Origin: Nitrosococcus watsonii C-113
GTDB taxonomy: Bacteria; Pseudomonadota; Gammaproteobacteria; Nitrosococcales; Nitrosococcaceae
DNA: 64,000 nucleotides
Direction of reading: 5' to 3'
NCBI RefSeq assembly: GCF_000143085.1
Contig: NC_014315.1
Span: 1,053,001 to 1,117,000 of the forward strand
Every line of letters starts with the position of its first letter. Within the stretch, counting starts at the first letter, position 1. Made by a program: the position numbers and the translations under genes. The notes below the pieces were generated by a model. That model saw only the letters and a list, made by a program, of their open reading frames with translations. It did no database searches and was not told where the DNA came from. Shown here piece by piece: positions 8,752 through 18,409 of the stretch.

Positions 8752-9386
8752 CTGCCGAGGCCAGTGTGGAAACTTTGGAAGCCGCTCTCCTGGCCCGCGC
8801 CAAGCGCCTAGCCGAAGAATATTTATCCCGGGCGCAGCATAGCCGTGACCGCATTATTGAAGAGGCTAATGAACGTCTGCGTTTTCGGGAAGAGCGGGAA
8901 ATACTGGCGGCCAAGGCGATGGCCGAGCGGGTCTATCGGCGGCAGGTGCAGGCAAGCGAGCTTAAGCTCCAGGGAAAACTGGATCGTCTCCGCTGGGAAT
9001 GGGTACAGGCGGTAGTTCAGGATCTTAGCCACCAGTGTAAGGTGTTGGCCACCGATAAGTCCCGTTATTTACCTGTACTGCAGCGATTACTGGCTGCGGG
9101 GGCTGCCGCTATCGAGCGGGAAGAGCTGATTGCCGAGATCAATCAGCAAGACCTGGGGCGCTTGCAAGAAACCTGGAAAACCTTTGCGGCAGAGACGGTA
9201 CCGGACAAGCGCGTAGTTTTATCTTCCGAACCGCTCACTTGCAGTGGTGGGGTGCGGGTGGTGAGCAAAGATGGCCGCATCCGCGTGGATAATACTTTTG
9301 AAGGACGCCTGGAGCGATTAGCGGAGGAACTTCATCAAAGCATTATGGAGCGCCTTTTTGTCCCTCCAAGCGGTCTCCATGGATAG
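8748..9386 (+). CDS. V-type ATP synthase subunit E
   Basis: The frame is open further upstream, but the ATG at 8748 overlaps the subunit F stop as ATGA and gives a 212-residue protein of normal length for subunit E, so I use it. The first 90 residues are charged helix (the stalk coiled coil). The C-terminal half has alternating strands ending with VLSSEPLTCSGGVRVVSKDGRIRVDNTFEGRLERL in short segments, which is the characteristic globular domain that contacts the A/B head (the GGV-V-S-DG-I--DNT-E-RL pattern). Confidence 0.9.
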   Translation: MTAEASVETLEAALLARAKRLAEEYLSRAQHSRDRIIEEANERLRFREEREILAAKAMAERVYRRQVQASELKLQGKLDRLRWEWVQAVVQDLSHQCKVLATDKSRYLPVLQRLLAAGAAAIEREELIAEINQQDLGRLQETWKTFAAETVPDKRVVLSSEPLTCSGGVRVVSKDGRIRVDNTFEGRLERLAEELHQSIMERLFVPPSGLHG

Positions 9387-9394
9387 AGGACTCC

Positions 9395-11176
9395 ATGGGA
9401 AAACTGCTTGAAGTCAATGGTCCGCTGGTTAGGGCGCGCCTGCCCCAGGTACCCAATGGGGAGCAGGTGCGAATTGGAACTCTTGGTTTGGTAGGTGAAG
9501 TCATCGGCCGGGAAGGCCAAGAGGCCCTGATTCAAGTTTACGAGGGGACCGAGTCGGTGCGCCCTGGGGAGGAAGTCGAAGCGCTCGGTCATCCCCTCTC
9601 GGTGGAATTGGGACCGGGCCTTTTGGGGCAGGTTTTTGATGGGATACAACGCCCCCTCGGCCGTCTCCTGGAAGTCAGCGGGGATCGGATTTCCCGTGGC
9701 ATCCAGATCCAGGGTTTGGAGCAAGCGCGGGTTTGGCGCTTTCAACCCAATCCCCAATTAGCTGCCGGTATGACGGTTACCGGCGGCGTTTGTTTAGGCG
9801 CCGTGCCGGAGACCCCTACTATTGAGCATCGTATTCTGGTTCCTCCTGAATTGTCGGGTGAACTGTTGGAGCTGGCCCCCGCAGGGGAGTATCGATTGAG
9901 CGATGTCATTGCCCGCCTGGATACGGGTGATCATCGCTCCCAGGCGTTAACGCTTTCCCATCGCTGGCCAGTACGTAACCCTCGTCCCTACCAGCAGCGG
10001 GAACATGGGGTGGCGCCATTGATGACCGGTCAGCGGATACTGGATACTTTTTTCCCCTTGCTTAAAGGCGGCAAGGCGGCCGTGCCTGGACCTTTTGGCG
10101 CCGGTAAAACCATGGTTCAGCAACAAATTGCCCGCTGGTCTAATGCCGATATCGTCATTTATGTGGGTTGCGGTGAGCGGGGCAACGAGTTGGTTGAAGT
10201 CCTGGATTCTTTTCCAGAGCTAACTGACCCCCATACCGGCCGCTCCTTGATGGAGCGGACCTTGCTGGTTGCCAATACCTCCAATATGCCGGTGGTTGCC
10301 CGGGAGGCATCCCTATATGTCGGTGTAACCCTGGGGGAGTATTATCGGGACCAGGGCTACGACGTGGTGATTGTGGCCGATTCCACCAGCCGCTGGGCCG
10401 AAGCCCTGCGGGAAGTGGCGGGGCGTCTCGGGCAGATGCCCGTGGAGGAAGGTTATCCAGCTTATTTAGCTTCCCGGTTAGCTGCCTTCTATGAGCGTGC
10501 TGGACGGGTTCAAACCCTGGGAGGAAACGTGGGTTCGGTGACTCTCATTGGCGCGGTCTCTCCACCGGGGGGTGATTTTTCCGAACCCGTGACCAGTCAC
10601 ACCAAGGAAATCGTGCGCACCTTTTGGGCCCTCTCGAAAGAGCTGGCGGATGCGCGCCATTATCCGGCCGTCTCTTGGCGAGAAAGTTTTTCCGATGATA
10701 TTGCCGTAGCCGCCCGCTGGTGGGCTGAACAGATTGATAAACATTGGCAGGCAGGGCGTGCCGAGGCCATGACTTTATTGACCCAGGCGGAAGAATTGTC
10801 CCGGATTGTGAACCTGGTCGGCCCTGAAGCTTTGTCGGGGACTCAGCGTTGGGCTCTAGAAGGGGCGATGCTGATTAAGGAAGGACTATTGCAACAAAGC
10901 GCCCTAGATCCGGTAGATAGTTTTTGTACCCCCGAGAAACAGTTTGTGCTTTTGGATCTCATGCTTCAAGTTTACCATCGAGGCGTTGAGTTATTAGAGC
11001 AGGGCGTGCCGGTGCAAGAACTTTTGGGCCTTCCCATTCTCACCCGTGCCAAGCGCTGTAAGAGCGATTATGAAAACACCCGGGTGGAAAGCTTGCGGGA
11101 TTTTGCCAAGGAGATAAAGGAAGTCTTCAGCCAGCTTAGCGAGGAATACGCCGGGACGGGAAAGCCGTCAGGATGA
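9395..11176 (+). CDS. V-type ATP synthase subunit A (catalytic)
   Basis: The 593-residue product is the catalytic nucleotide-binding subunit. The P-loop GPFGAGKT lies near residues 232-239, and the Walker B region DVVIVADSTSRWAEALRE follows near 330. The A-subunit-specific non-homologous insert occupies roughly residues 110-200, and the GYPAYLASRLAAFYERAG segment is well kept. Length matches bacterial and archaeal A subunits. The ATG at 9395 follows subunit E by 8 nt. Its stop overlaps the subunit B start (ATGA), which keeps A and B expression balanced. Confidence 0.96.
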   Translation: MGKLLEVNGPLVRARLPQVPNGEQVRIGTLGLVGEVIGREGQEALIQVYEGTESVRPGEEVEALGHPLSVELGPGLLGQVFDGIQRPLGRLLEVSGDRISRGIQIQGLEQARVWRFQPNPQLAAGMTVTGGVCLGAVPETPTIEHRILVPPELSGELLELAPAGEYRLSDVIARLDTGDHRSQALTLSHRWPVRNPRPYQQREHGVAPLMTGQRILDTFFPLLKGGKAAVPGPFGAGKTMVQQQIARWSNADIVIYVGCGERGNELVEVLDSFPELTDPHTGRSLMERTLLVANTSNMPVVAREASLYVGVTLGEYYRDQGYDVVIVADSTSRWAEALREVAGRLGQMPVEEGYPAYLASRLAAFYERAGRVQTLGGNVGSVTLIGAVSPPGGDFSEPVTSHTKEIVRTFWALSKELADARHYPAVSWRESFSDDIAVAARWWAEQIDKHWQAGRAEAMTLLTQAEELSRIVNLVGPEALSGTQRWALEGAMLIKEGLLQQSALDPVDSFCTPEKQFVLLDLMLQVYHRGVELLEQGVPVQELLGLPILTRAKRCKSDYENTRVESLRDFAKEIKEVFSQLSEEYAGTGKPSG

Positions 11177-12612
11177 AAGCAAAAGAGTACCGTACCGCCT
11201 CCGCGGCCCGGGGGGGATTATTATTTATGCGAGACATTTCTGGGGGCGCCTTTGGGGAGCGGGTCGTGATCAAGGACCATCGGGGGCAGCGGCGCAATGG
11301 GCAGGTGATCTTTACTTCCGGCGAGGTGGTTTTGGTGCAGGTCTTTGAGGGCACCGACGATCTGGATTTAGAGCGCACTTGGGTCCGGTTTCTGGAAGAA
11401 CCTTTTGAGATCCCTTTATCGTCTGAGGTCTTGGGACGTATTTTCGATGGTGTAGGAGGCCCGTTGGATGATCGCCCTCCTCTTATAGCCTCCCTCAAGC
11501 GCAATGTGAACGGCGCCCCTGTTAATCCTGTCGCTCGCGCTTATCCGCAAGAATTTATCCAGACGGGAATTGCCGCGATTGACGGTCTCAATTCCCTGGT
11601 ACGGGGCCAAAAATTGCCTATCTTCTCGGGCTCGGGACTTCCCCATAACCGTTTGGCGGCTCAGATCGTGCGTCAGGCTAAACTGCTGGGTGAAGAGACC
11701 CGCTTTGTGGTGGTTTTTGCCGCCATGGGGGTAACCTATGGTGATGCCCGTTTTTTTCAGGAAGAATTCGAGAGCAGTGGCGTACTGGGCGATGTGGTGA
11801 TGTATCTGAACCTGGCGGATGATCCTCCCATCAAACGTTTGCTTTTGCCGCGCGCCGCGCTGACTTGCGCCGAATATCTGGCCTTTGAACAGGACTTGCA
11901 CGTATTAGTGGTGATGACCGATATGACCCATTACGCGGAAGCCTTGCGGGAGGTGGCTACGGCCAAGGGCGATGTGCCTTCCCGTAAGGGTTATCCAGGG
12001 TATCTCTATTCCGATCTAGCCGAGATTTATGAGCGTGCTGGGCGGATTAAAGACCGACGCGGTTCAATCACCATGGTACCGGTAGTTTCCATGCCTTCGG
12101 ATGACATTACCCACCCCATTCCCGATTTGACGGGTTATATTACGGAAGGGCAAATCGTGCTCTCCAGGGAACTCCACCATCAGGGCATCTATCCTCCGGT
12201 CGATATTCCCCCTTCCTTGTCCCGTTTAATGAAAGATGGGATTGGTAAGAATTCTACCCGGGAAGACCATCCCCGGGTTGCGAGCCAGCTTTATGCCGCT
12301 TATGCCAAGGCGCTGGAAGTGAGAAATTTAGCCTCTATTATCGGTGCGGAGGAGCTTTCCCCGTCGGACCGGCAATTCCTTGATTTTGCCGGCCAATTTG
12401 AACAGCGGTTTGTCAAGCAAGGGGAGGAGGAAGATCGCTCTATTATTGAGACTTTGGATTTGGCGTGGGATTTACTTTCCTTGCTCCCGCGGTTTGCCCT
12501 TACTCGGGTAACGGAAGCGGATCTGGCAAAATATCATCGGTGGGAAGGTGAATCAGAGGAGGAAAGGACGGAGATAGGCCCTTCCAGGGCGGGAACTTCT
12601 GGAGAACGCTAA
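11173..12612 (+). CDS. V-type ATP synthase subunit B
   Basis: The 479-residue product is the non-catalytic head subunit. It keeps the alpha/beta core, with FSGSGLPHNRLAAQI where the A subunit has its P-loop, so it lacks the lysine-threonine pair, as expected for B. Other family stretches are VTDMTHYAEALREV, GYPGYLYSDLAEIYERAGR and the SMPSDDITHPIPDLTGYITE region. The start overlaps the A stop by 4 nt and the stop overlaps the D start by 1 nt. Confidence 0.96.
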   Translation: MKAKEYRTASAARGGLLFMRDISGGAFGERVVIKDHRGQRRNGQVIFTSGEVVLVQVFEGTDDLDLERTWVRFLEEPFEIPLSSEVLGRIFDGVGGPLDDRPPLIASLKRNVNGAPVNPVARAYPQEFIQTGIAAIDGLNSLVRGQKLPIFSGSGLPHNRLAAQIVRQAKLLGEETRFVVVFAAMGVTYGDARFFQEEFESSGVLGDVVMYLNLADDPPIKRLLLPRAALTCAEYLAFEQDLHVLVVMTDMTHYAEALREVATAKGDVPSRKGYPGYLYSDLAEIYERAGRIKDRRGSITMVPVVSMPSDDITHPIPDLTGYITEGQIVLSRELHHQGIYPPVDIPPSLSRLMKDGIGKNSTREDHPRVASQLYAAYAKALEVRNLASIIGAEELSPSDRQFLDFAGQFEQRFVKQGEEEDRSIIETLDLAWDLLSLLPRFALTRVTEADLAKYHRWEGESEEERTEIGPSRAGTSGER

Positions 12613-13229
12613 TGGTGCGGCAACCGCCTACCAAAAACGCCTTGCTTAATCTTAAACGCCAGGTCGCCTTTTTACAGGAAGGGCATGACCTATTGGAGCG
12701 CAAGCGGGAATTGCTGACGCGGTTGGTTTACGAGCATTTGACCCATTACCGCCAATTACGGCGTGAAGCCCATGCCGCCCTGGACGATTCTTATTACTGG
12801 CTGTCCATTACCCACATGCGAATGAGTAGCCGCCAGTTACGCCAAGCTGCCCAAGGCATACATCCTGGCCTTTCCGTGAAGATTCTCCCCCGTTCCAGCT
12901 TGGGAGTGGAATACCCCGCGGTCACCGTGGAACGCCAGCCCCTGCAACCCATCAGTTTGCTCTGGACCGATGCGAGTCTGGATGAGACCCGGTCCAAGCT
13001 AGTGGAACTGGCGATGGTGCTAGCCCGGCTGGGTGAAGCAGAAACTTTCCTACGCCGCATGGTGGCTGAACAGCGCAAGACTCAGAAGCGGGTTAATGCC
13101 CTCAAGTACAATGTAATTCCTCGCTATCAAGCCGCTGTTCGCTATATTCAGTCGGCCTTAGAGGAAGAGGAACGGAACGCTTTATTTCAGATTAAGGTGT
13201 TACGGGAGCAGGGCAAGAAAGGATGTTAG
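12612..13229 (+). CDS. V-type ATP synthase subunit D
   Basis: The 205-residue product is mostly helix, beginning PPTKNALLNLKRQVAFLQEGHDLL, the typical N-terminal signature of subunit D (the antiparallel coiled coil that forms the rotor shaft). The C-terminal half contains KRVNALKYNVIPRYQAAVRYI, the second conserved helix. It ends the operon and shares one base with the end of the B gene (TAATG). I see no strong terminator in the following 100 nt. Confidence 0.92.
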   Translation: MVRQPPTKNALLNLKRQVAFLQEGHDLLERKRELLTRLVYEHLTHYRQLRREAHAALDDSYYWLSITHMRMSSRQLRQAAQGIHPGLSVKILPRSSLGVEYPAVTVERQPLQPISLLWTDASLDETRSKLVELAMVLARLGEAETFLRRMVAEQRKTQKRVNALKYNVIPRYQAAVRYIQSALEEEERNALFQIKVLREQGKKGC

Positions 13230-13716
13230 GGGAGGTAGAAAAAAAGTTAAAATCTGTTGCATTTTTATGCTTTTACTTTTTTCTCTACCGGTCCCTCTCA
13301 TCAAGGACGCCTCGACCATAGGGCATGGTGCGGCGCTGACCGAACGTGAGGCTACTTCATAGCCTTACCAAAAAAATCTAAGAATCAATCTATTTCGAAA
13401 TAAAATATATTTCCAGTCAATTCGCCCATTCGCTAGCTTTAGGTTGTGCCTCATGATTATAAGTAAAAAAGTAAATACTTTTCTCAGCTTTTATCCTTCT
13501 ATTAACTTTCTTCTAGATTACACGCTTGCCTGTGGATAATTTACAGGCATACCCTTCACTCCCGTTCGTAGATAAATGTCTTAGATTCCATACGTCATAT
13601 TTGCTGTGTAGTCGCTTAGGGAAATTGCGTAGTGGTACGTATGTAATTATCTATTTTAGATATTTATAATTGCAGAATTTCATTTATTGTAGCGCTGGCT
13701 GCGAAAAGGAGAGAAT
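13230..13716. other. Intergenic region, 487 nt, no gene seen
   Basis: AT-rich spacer after the V-ATPase operon. No open frame of note, tRNA or strong terminator is recognised. A TATAAT hexamer at 13665-13670 could be a -10 box for the next gene, but there is no convincing -35 element, so it is left as a possibility. Confidence 0.6.
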
Positions 13717-14520
13717 ATGACTGTTTGGTGGTATGCTGAAGGAGGTAAAAAATCTGGTCCCATTGAAAGAGCTGATCTCATGCGACTTATTCAGGCTGGG
13801 ACGATTGGGCCAAAAACAATGCTCTGGAAGAAAGGTATGGAATCATGGCTTTCTCTCGATGAAGTTGAAGAACTACATGAACTGAAATCATCGCTACTAC
13901 CCCCCCTGCCATCCAGGGTAAGTAGCTCAATTACTTATCCTGTGGCTTCTCGCTGGCTGCGATTCTTCGCCCGTACTTTCGATCTATTTTGGGAGACTCT
14001 GTTCTTATTATTCCTACTCAGTTTTGGTCTGGGTTTTGCCTTAGCTATCCTAGACACTATATCAGGGGAACATCCTGGGGGCTTTGTTGAGTGGCTTAAT
14101 GGTCCCTTTGCGTGGATTTATAATCCATTCAGCGGGATACTGTTCGGGATGTTCTTTCTTCTCATGGCGTTAATATTGGATGCCTCTGTGTATCGGTTTA
14201 TTGGCAATACACCAGGTAAGGCATTGCTTGGATTGAAAGTGGAACTGCTCGATGGATCACCTCTAAGCTTTAGCCAGTATCTTGGCCGTAATTTCTCAGT
14301 ATGGGTGAGTGGTCTTGCTTTAGGTATTCCTTTCATCAATCTTGCCACAATGGCACGCCAAGCAGTCAGAATTGGTAGAGGACAGCCAGCAAGTTACGAT
14401 AAATCCCCAGGCTATCGTGTGTATGCCAAGCCTCTCGGATGGCAACGCTTATTGAACTTTGTCCTTGCTTTCATTGGTTTGGTTGCTGTAGAGGCAGTGT
14501 TTAAACGGTTCATCGATTGA
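13717..14520 (+). CDS. GYF_2 and RDD domain membrane protein
   Basis: The 267-residue product starts with a GYF_2-type domain (residues 1-55: WWYAEGGKKSGPIERADL, then a tryptophan-rich GMESWLSLDE), a small fold thought to bind proline-rich peptides. From about residue 75 it becomes an RDD-family integral membrane domain with three or four hydrophobic spans; the family's R and D are seen in RWLRFFARTFDLFWE and GNTPGKALLGLKVELLDG. AAAGGAGAG precedes the ATG. The role is unknown; RDD proteins are suspected transporters or envelope factors. It may be cotranscribed with the lipoprotein that follows. Confidence 0.85.
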   Translation: MTVWWYAEGGKKSGPIERADLMRLIQAGTIGPKTMLWKKGMESWLSLDEVEELHELKSSLLPPLPSRVSSSITYPVASRWLRFFARTFDLFWETLFLLFLLSFGLGFALAILDTISGEHPGGFVEWLNGPFAWIYNPFSGILFGMFFLLMALILDASVYRFIGNTPGKALLGLKVELLDGSPLSFSQYLGRNFSVWVSGLALGIPFINLATMARQAVRIGRGQPASYDKSPGYRVYAKPLGWQRLLNFVLAFIGLVAVEAVFKRFID

Positions 14521-14638
14521 AGCGTACCAATGCGGATGGTAATTCATTTTAGGAAGTTGTTAAATACCCGCCTTTCTTATTGATTTCTAAATTTAAGCAT
14601 AGAGTCATCGTCATCCTAATTTATTGAGAGATTTACCT

Positions 14639-15301
14639 ATGGAAAGAGTAATAGTTTTTTTATTTATCAGCGTTGCTTTGAACGGGTGTGCGACTGTAAA
14701 TTCAATGGCTGTAGATAAAGGGACCCGAACAGTAGACACGGCAGCTAAATCTATTGTGCTGATGACAATAGATATATTTCGCTCTGATAATAGTCGTCAT
14801 GTGCCTATCCCAATCGTCGTGAAACTCGAGAAGCCAAACGCTCAAAGCAACCAGGATCGACAGAATTTTAAGCTGGCTAAGAATACGGATGCGGTTGAAG
14901 AAAATGGCCATACTATCTACATGGCACGTATAGCGCTTGAGCCAGGTTTATATAAACTTGCTGAAGTTAGTGGCCAGGCAAACGCATTTCCATTCTATGG
15001 CACTACCTTCATGGTGCCGCTTTTACTTGACCTTGAGGTGGCGCCACACTCCGTAACTTATATTGGCCGCGTTACAGCGGAACTTTGGCCGCGGCAGGAG
15101 GGGGAGTTCCGCGCTGGCAGTATTATCCCATTAATTGAACAATCGGTAGCAGGAATCTCCACCGGAACCTGGGATATTACTGTTGATGATAGATCTGAAA
15201 AGGATATTGCGCTCTTTCGAGCCAATTACCCTGCACTTGCCACGATACCTATTAATAGTAATCCCCTTCCCTCTTTCGATCGAGCGGCGCTTCAACGGTA
15301 G
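14639..15301 (+). CDS. Predicted lipoprotein of unknown function
   Basis: The frame is open from a TTG at 14624, but the ATG at 14639 has GAGAG at a proper distance and gives a clean lipoprotein signal with the lipobox L-N-G-C near residue 18, so I use it. The mature part, about 200 residues, has no domain I recognise and is predicted mostly strand. It would be anchored in the membrane facing the periplasm. It lies 118 nt after the GYF-RDD gene on the same strand. Confidence 0.7.
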   Translation: MERVIVFLFISVALNGCATVNSMAVDKGTRTVDTAAKSIVLMTIDIFRSDNSRHVPIPIVVKLEKPNAQSNQDRQNFKLAKNTDAVEENGHTIYMARIALEPGLYKLAEVSGQANAFPFYGTTFMVPLLLDLEVAPHSVTYIGRVTAELWPRQEGEFRAGSIIPLIEQSVAGISTGTWDITVDDRSEKDIALFRANYPALATIPINSNPLPSFDRAALQR

Positions 15302-15938
15302 TTGGTGAGGTAATTAGATAGAAGACTAGCACAAGGGGGCACCCAGTTGCTGGTCATTCTTATGCAGTAATTCCGGGCCAGTTTTTTAGCTTGCTTGACC
15401 GGGTGACGGGTAAGTTAGTTTCAATGTCAAAGGTAGCTGCTTGTAGAAAATATCCAACCGACACGTATCCGTAGTATTGAAACTCAAGACCAATTAAGTT
15501 CTAATCGAAGCTGCACGTCGCAAAAAGGCGGATGCCTGTTGCCAAGGTTTTTTTAGAGAGGCTTGGTGGATATAGAATAGATAGGAAATTAATAGTGTGG
15601 TTCCTTTAATCATCTTCCATATTGGGCAAAATCGTACTCTGTTTTTAGTTCACTGTTGATTTTCATGCCCTTGCTAGAATAATATTTTCTATTATCCTAA
15701 AGTTTTTAAGCAATCTAAAACGGTCTCAGAAAATAGAGCCTAATAAGTTCTCCCCCATCCTCTATTTCAAGAAAGGGGTAGAAAATCTATAAAGTTAAAA
15801 TAAAAATTTCCTTCCATCGCTAGGAATGTTGGAGCACGCTCATGGAAATTATCTACGAGCGTGCTCCAATTAGATGCGAATACTGAAATTTTCAGTCTAT
15901 CCTATCGTGTCATCCCGTTCTCAAGTACTTCAAAATCT
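15302..15938. other. Intergenic region, 637 nt, between convergent genes
   Basis: AT-rich DNA with no convincing gene between a plus-strand lipoprotein gene and a minus-strand protease gene that converge here. The one clear structure is a 13-bp perfect inverted repeat at 15829-15869, listed separately. Confidence 0.6.
15829..15869. repeat. Perfect 13-bp inverted repeat (possible transcript end structure)
   Basis: TTGGAGCACGCTC at 15829-15841 is the exact reverse complement of GAGCGTGCTCCAA at 15857-15869, with a 15-nt loop. It lies about 70 nt beyond the stop of the minus-strand protease gene, where a terminator would be expected, but there is no T-run on either side, so it is not a standard intrinsic terminator. 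Confidence 0.6.
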
Positions 15939-18167
15939 CTAGTCTAGGAAGGTCAAACTATCCTGCACAAAAGCAGCGCAAAAAGCTACTCCTTCGTCCA
16001 CCCAGCCTTTATCAAGCATAACCCGGCGCATCGAATCCGAGCTAACAAAACGATGATTAGAATCATTGTACATCCAGCGATTATTATAGACCCGATAGAT
16101 GGGGGCAGAGTCGGCAGGACAAATACCATTAGTTGGCAACTTGGCATAGAAGGCAATATCCTCATAGGTCCATTTATCATCAGCATAGATGTTATCTGGG
16201 TTGAGCGTTTTAAGATAAGCGCAGTCCTCTGCGTTTGCTGTATAGAAATGGGAATTCGCCCCCAAAGTGTAAAACCTGCAAACAGGTACCGCGCCTTCTT
16301 CCGGTCCGGACCAGGCATAGGAGTATTTTCTGGTGTTGTACCAACCTTCCAGCCCCTCTCCACCCTGGTATAAGAGTGCCACGTCCTCTTTCGAAGCTGT
16401 TAACATGTAATGGTCAGATATAACGTTTGAAAATTCATAAACTAAACGATAATTTTTTAGAACCTCGGCAAATTCCACGGAGCGATAGGCATCGGCTATG
16501 CCGCTGCCACACATGGAGGTACCATAATCATCACAGCTACCTCCTTCGCTAAATGGCCTGCTAGCAAAGCGTAGTAGGGGATAAAGTTCTATTCCCGATA
16601 AATTTGGATTTACCGCAAGCACTAAGGAGGCGATTCCGGACACATGGGGAGCCGCCATACTCGTGCCGTGATACCACTGATAGTCATAACCTTGGGGTTC
16701 TTTAGCGCCTAGACCGATCGTGGAAAGAATTCCATCCTCCTTATGGGTATATCCTATGCCCTCGATCCATTCCCCCATATCTCCACCGGGCGCGGAAATA
16801 GCAGTACTAATATTATAAAAAGGCTGCTTATATGTGTAACCGGCTGGCTCTCCTGAGGGGTTAGTGGCGACTACGACAAAAACGTCGAAACAGTTAGCTG
16901 GAACGGAATAGAGGGCGTTGCTATTGTCCTCCCTAAATCCTTTATTGCCGGCGGCAACTATGATCGACACTCCTCGGCTTACTATTTTATCAATAGCTTG
17001 GCTATACGAGAATGGGCAGGAAAGCCCTGGGCCGCCTACGCTTAAATTAATTACTTGGGCGGGGTTAGGATTATCGGGAACACCGGGTACGGGAAGACCA
17101 GCTGCCCACATCATCCCCTCTATAATATCGCCATCAGTTCCATTACATGTCCCAAGTACCCGCACGGGCAGAATACGGGTTTTCCAGTTTACTCCAGCAA
17201 TACCATAGCCATCGTCACCGCTAGCAGCAATAATTCCTGCTACATGGGTGCCATGCCAAGAACTAGGTTCATCGTGATTCCTACTGCATTCGCCTTTATT
17301 AACCCAATCTCCAGGATCTGACGCATCGCTATCACGCCCATCCCCATCATTGGCGTGGAAGGGATTGGAAACAAAGTCATATCCCGGCAGCAGGCGGTCG
17401 GCAAACTCCGGGTGGGATAAAACGCCTGTATCCACCACCGCTACGATGGTATCAGGGGAGCCGTGAGTGATGTCCCACGCGTGAACCGCATCGATTCCTC
17501 CGATAACGCCCTCAGATTCACTCATCATATTCCACTGATCGCCAAAATTAGGATCGTTGGAAAAAGACTGGGCTTGTGCTATCGACGGCTGTGCTCGTAC
17601 CGATGAGGACTGCATTTGCACGCGCTGGTTTGCTTCAATCCAGTCAATGCTGGGAAGTTCCCTGGCGGGCTGGAGAAAGGCGTCAATGGCTTCCTTCCCT
17701 TCTTTAGGCGCTAAAAAACTAAAGACATAAGCTTCATTAACCGTTGCCCGCTCAAATATGAGTTTTTCTCCCAAGGCAGCTTCCAGCTCGGCTACCATTT
17801 CTGGCGGGGGCGGGAGATTGTCCCGAGCCAGGGCCTGGATTTCAGGGGATTTAAAGCGGACGATGACTCCTACCGCAATCGCTGGCGGTAACTGAGGGGC
17901 TTGGGAGGAAGGGGTGTCCGCTCTTGAATCAGTGTGTTCCGTGCTTTTAACAGTAGCCTCGTTGCCCGTGGAAGTATCGTGATTAATATTCAAATTTAAA
18001 GGCAGCGGCGATTTCTCCCGCAGTAGCTTCTCCATCAACCGCGATAACGCTTCATTCTTAGAGGCTGAAGGTCCTTTTTTTTCCAGGGATTGTTCAGTAG
18101 CGATGGTTGTACTTAGAATAAGACTAAAAAAGATACAAGCTCCCAGGTAAATTCTTATTTTGAACAT
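15939..18167 (-). CDS. S8 family serine peptidase (subtilase) with C-terminal DUF5648-like region
   Basis: The 742-residue product starts with a signal peptide (IYLGACIFFSLILSTTIATE). Residues of about 90-190 look like an inhibitory propeptide. The catalytic triad is complete: Asp near 246 in AVVDTGVLSHPEF, His near 305 in HGTHVAGIIAASGDDGYG, and Ser near 503 in HGTSMAAPHVSGIASL. From about residue 580 the tail carries F-Y-x-x-G/x-N-S-H-F-Y-T-type repeats resembling DUF5648, found on secreted proteins and possibly a surface- or glycan-binding part. It is probably secreted and self-activating. It stands alone on the minus strand. Confidence 0.9.
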   Translation of the reverse strand: MFKIRIYLGACIFFSLILSTTIATEQSLEKKGPSASKNEALSRLMEKLLREKSPLPLNLNINHDTSTGNEATVKSTEHTDSRADTPSSQAPQLPPAIAVGVIVRFKSPEIQALARDNLPPPPEMVAELEAALGEKLIFERATVNEAYVFSFLAPKEGKEAIDAFLQPARELPSIDWIEANQRVQMQSSSVRAQPSIAQAQSFSNDPNFGDQWNMMSESEGVIGGIDAVHAWDITHGSPDTIVAVVDTGVLSHPEFADRLLPGYDFVSNPFHANDGDGRDSDASDPGDWVNKGECSRNHDEPSSWHGTHVAGIIAASGDDGYGIAGVNWKTRILPVRVLGTCNGTDGDIIEGMMWAAGLPVPGVPDNPNPAQVINLSVGGPGLSCPFSYSQAIDKIVSRGVSIIVAAGNKGFREDNSNALYSVPANCFDVFVVVATNPSGEPAGYTYKQPFYNISTAISAPGGDMGEWIEGIGYTHKEDGILSTIGLGAKEPQGYDYQWYHGTSMAAPHVSGIASLVLAVNPNLSGIELYPLLRFASRPFSEGGSCDDYGTSMCGSGIADAYRSVEFAEVLKNYRLVYEFSNVISDHYMLTASKEDVALLYQGGEGLEGWYNTRKYSYAWSGPEEGAVPVCRFYTLGANSHFYTANAEDCAYLKTLNPDNIYADDKWTYEDIAFYAKLPTNGICPADSAPIYRVYNNRWMYNDSNHRFVSSDSMRRVMLDKGWVDEGVAFCAAFVQDSLTFLD

Positions 18168-18409
18168 TTATATTTTTCGCTTTTTAAGTTTATTGTTTAG
18201 AGTTACGTTATTTAAAGAAAGCTTATTTTTACAACTCTTGCCTATGGGTGCGCGGCTATCAGGCCCGCTATGTATTTCGCGGATCACGACTATAGACTAT
18301 AGAATTTTTTGAGACAGAAGAAAAATATTTGTTGACTTAAAAACGTTAGCTAGTATTAAAAATACTTTCCGTTGCTAGATTAACGGCTGAGCTATGACCC
18401 GTTCCGTGG

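Noticed and set aside
13665-13670. TATAAT as a promoter for the GYF-RDD gene
   Set aside because: No -35 element at a proper distance; kept only as a remark.
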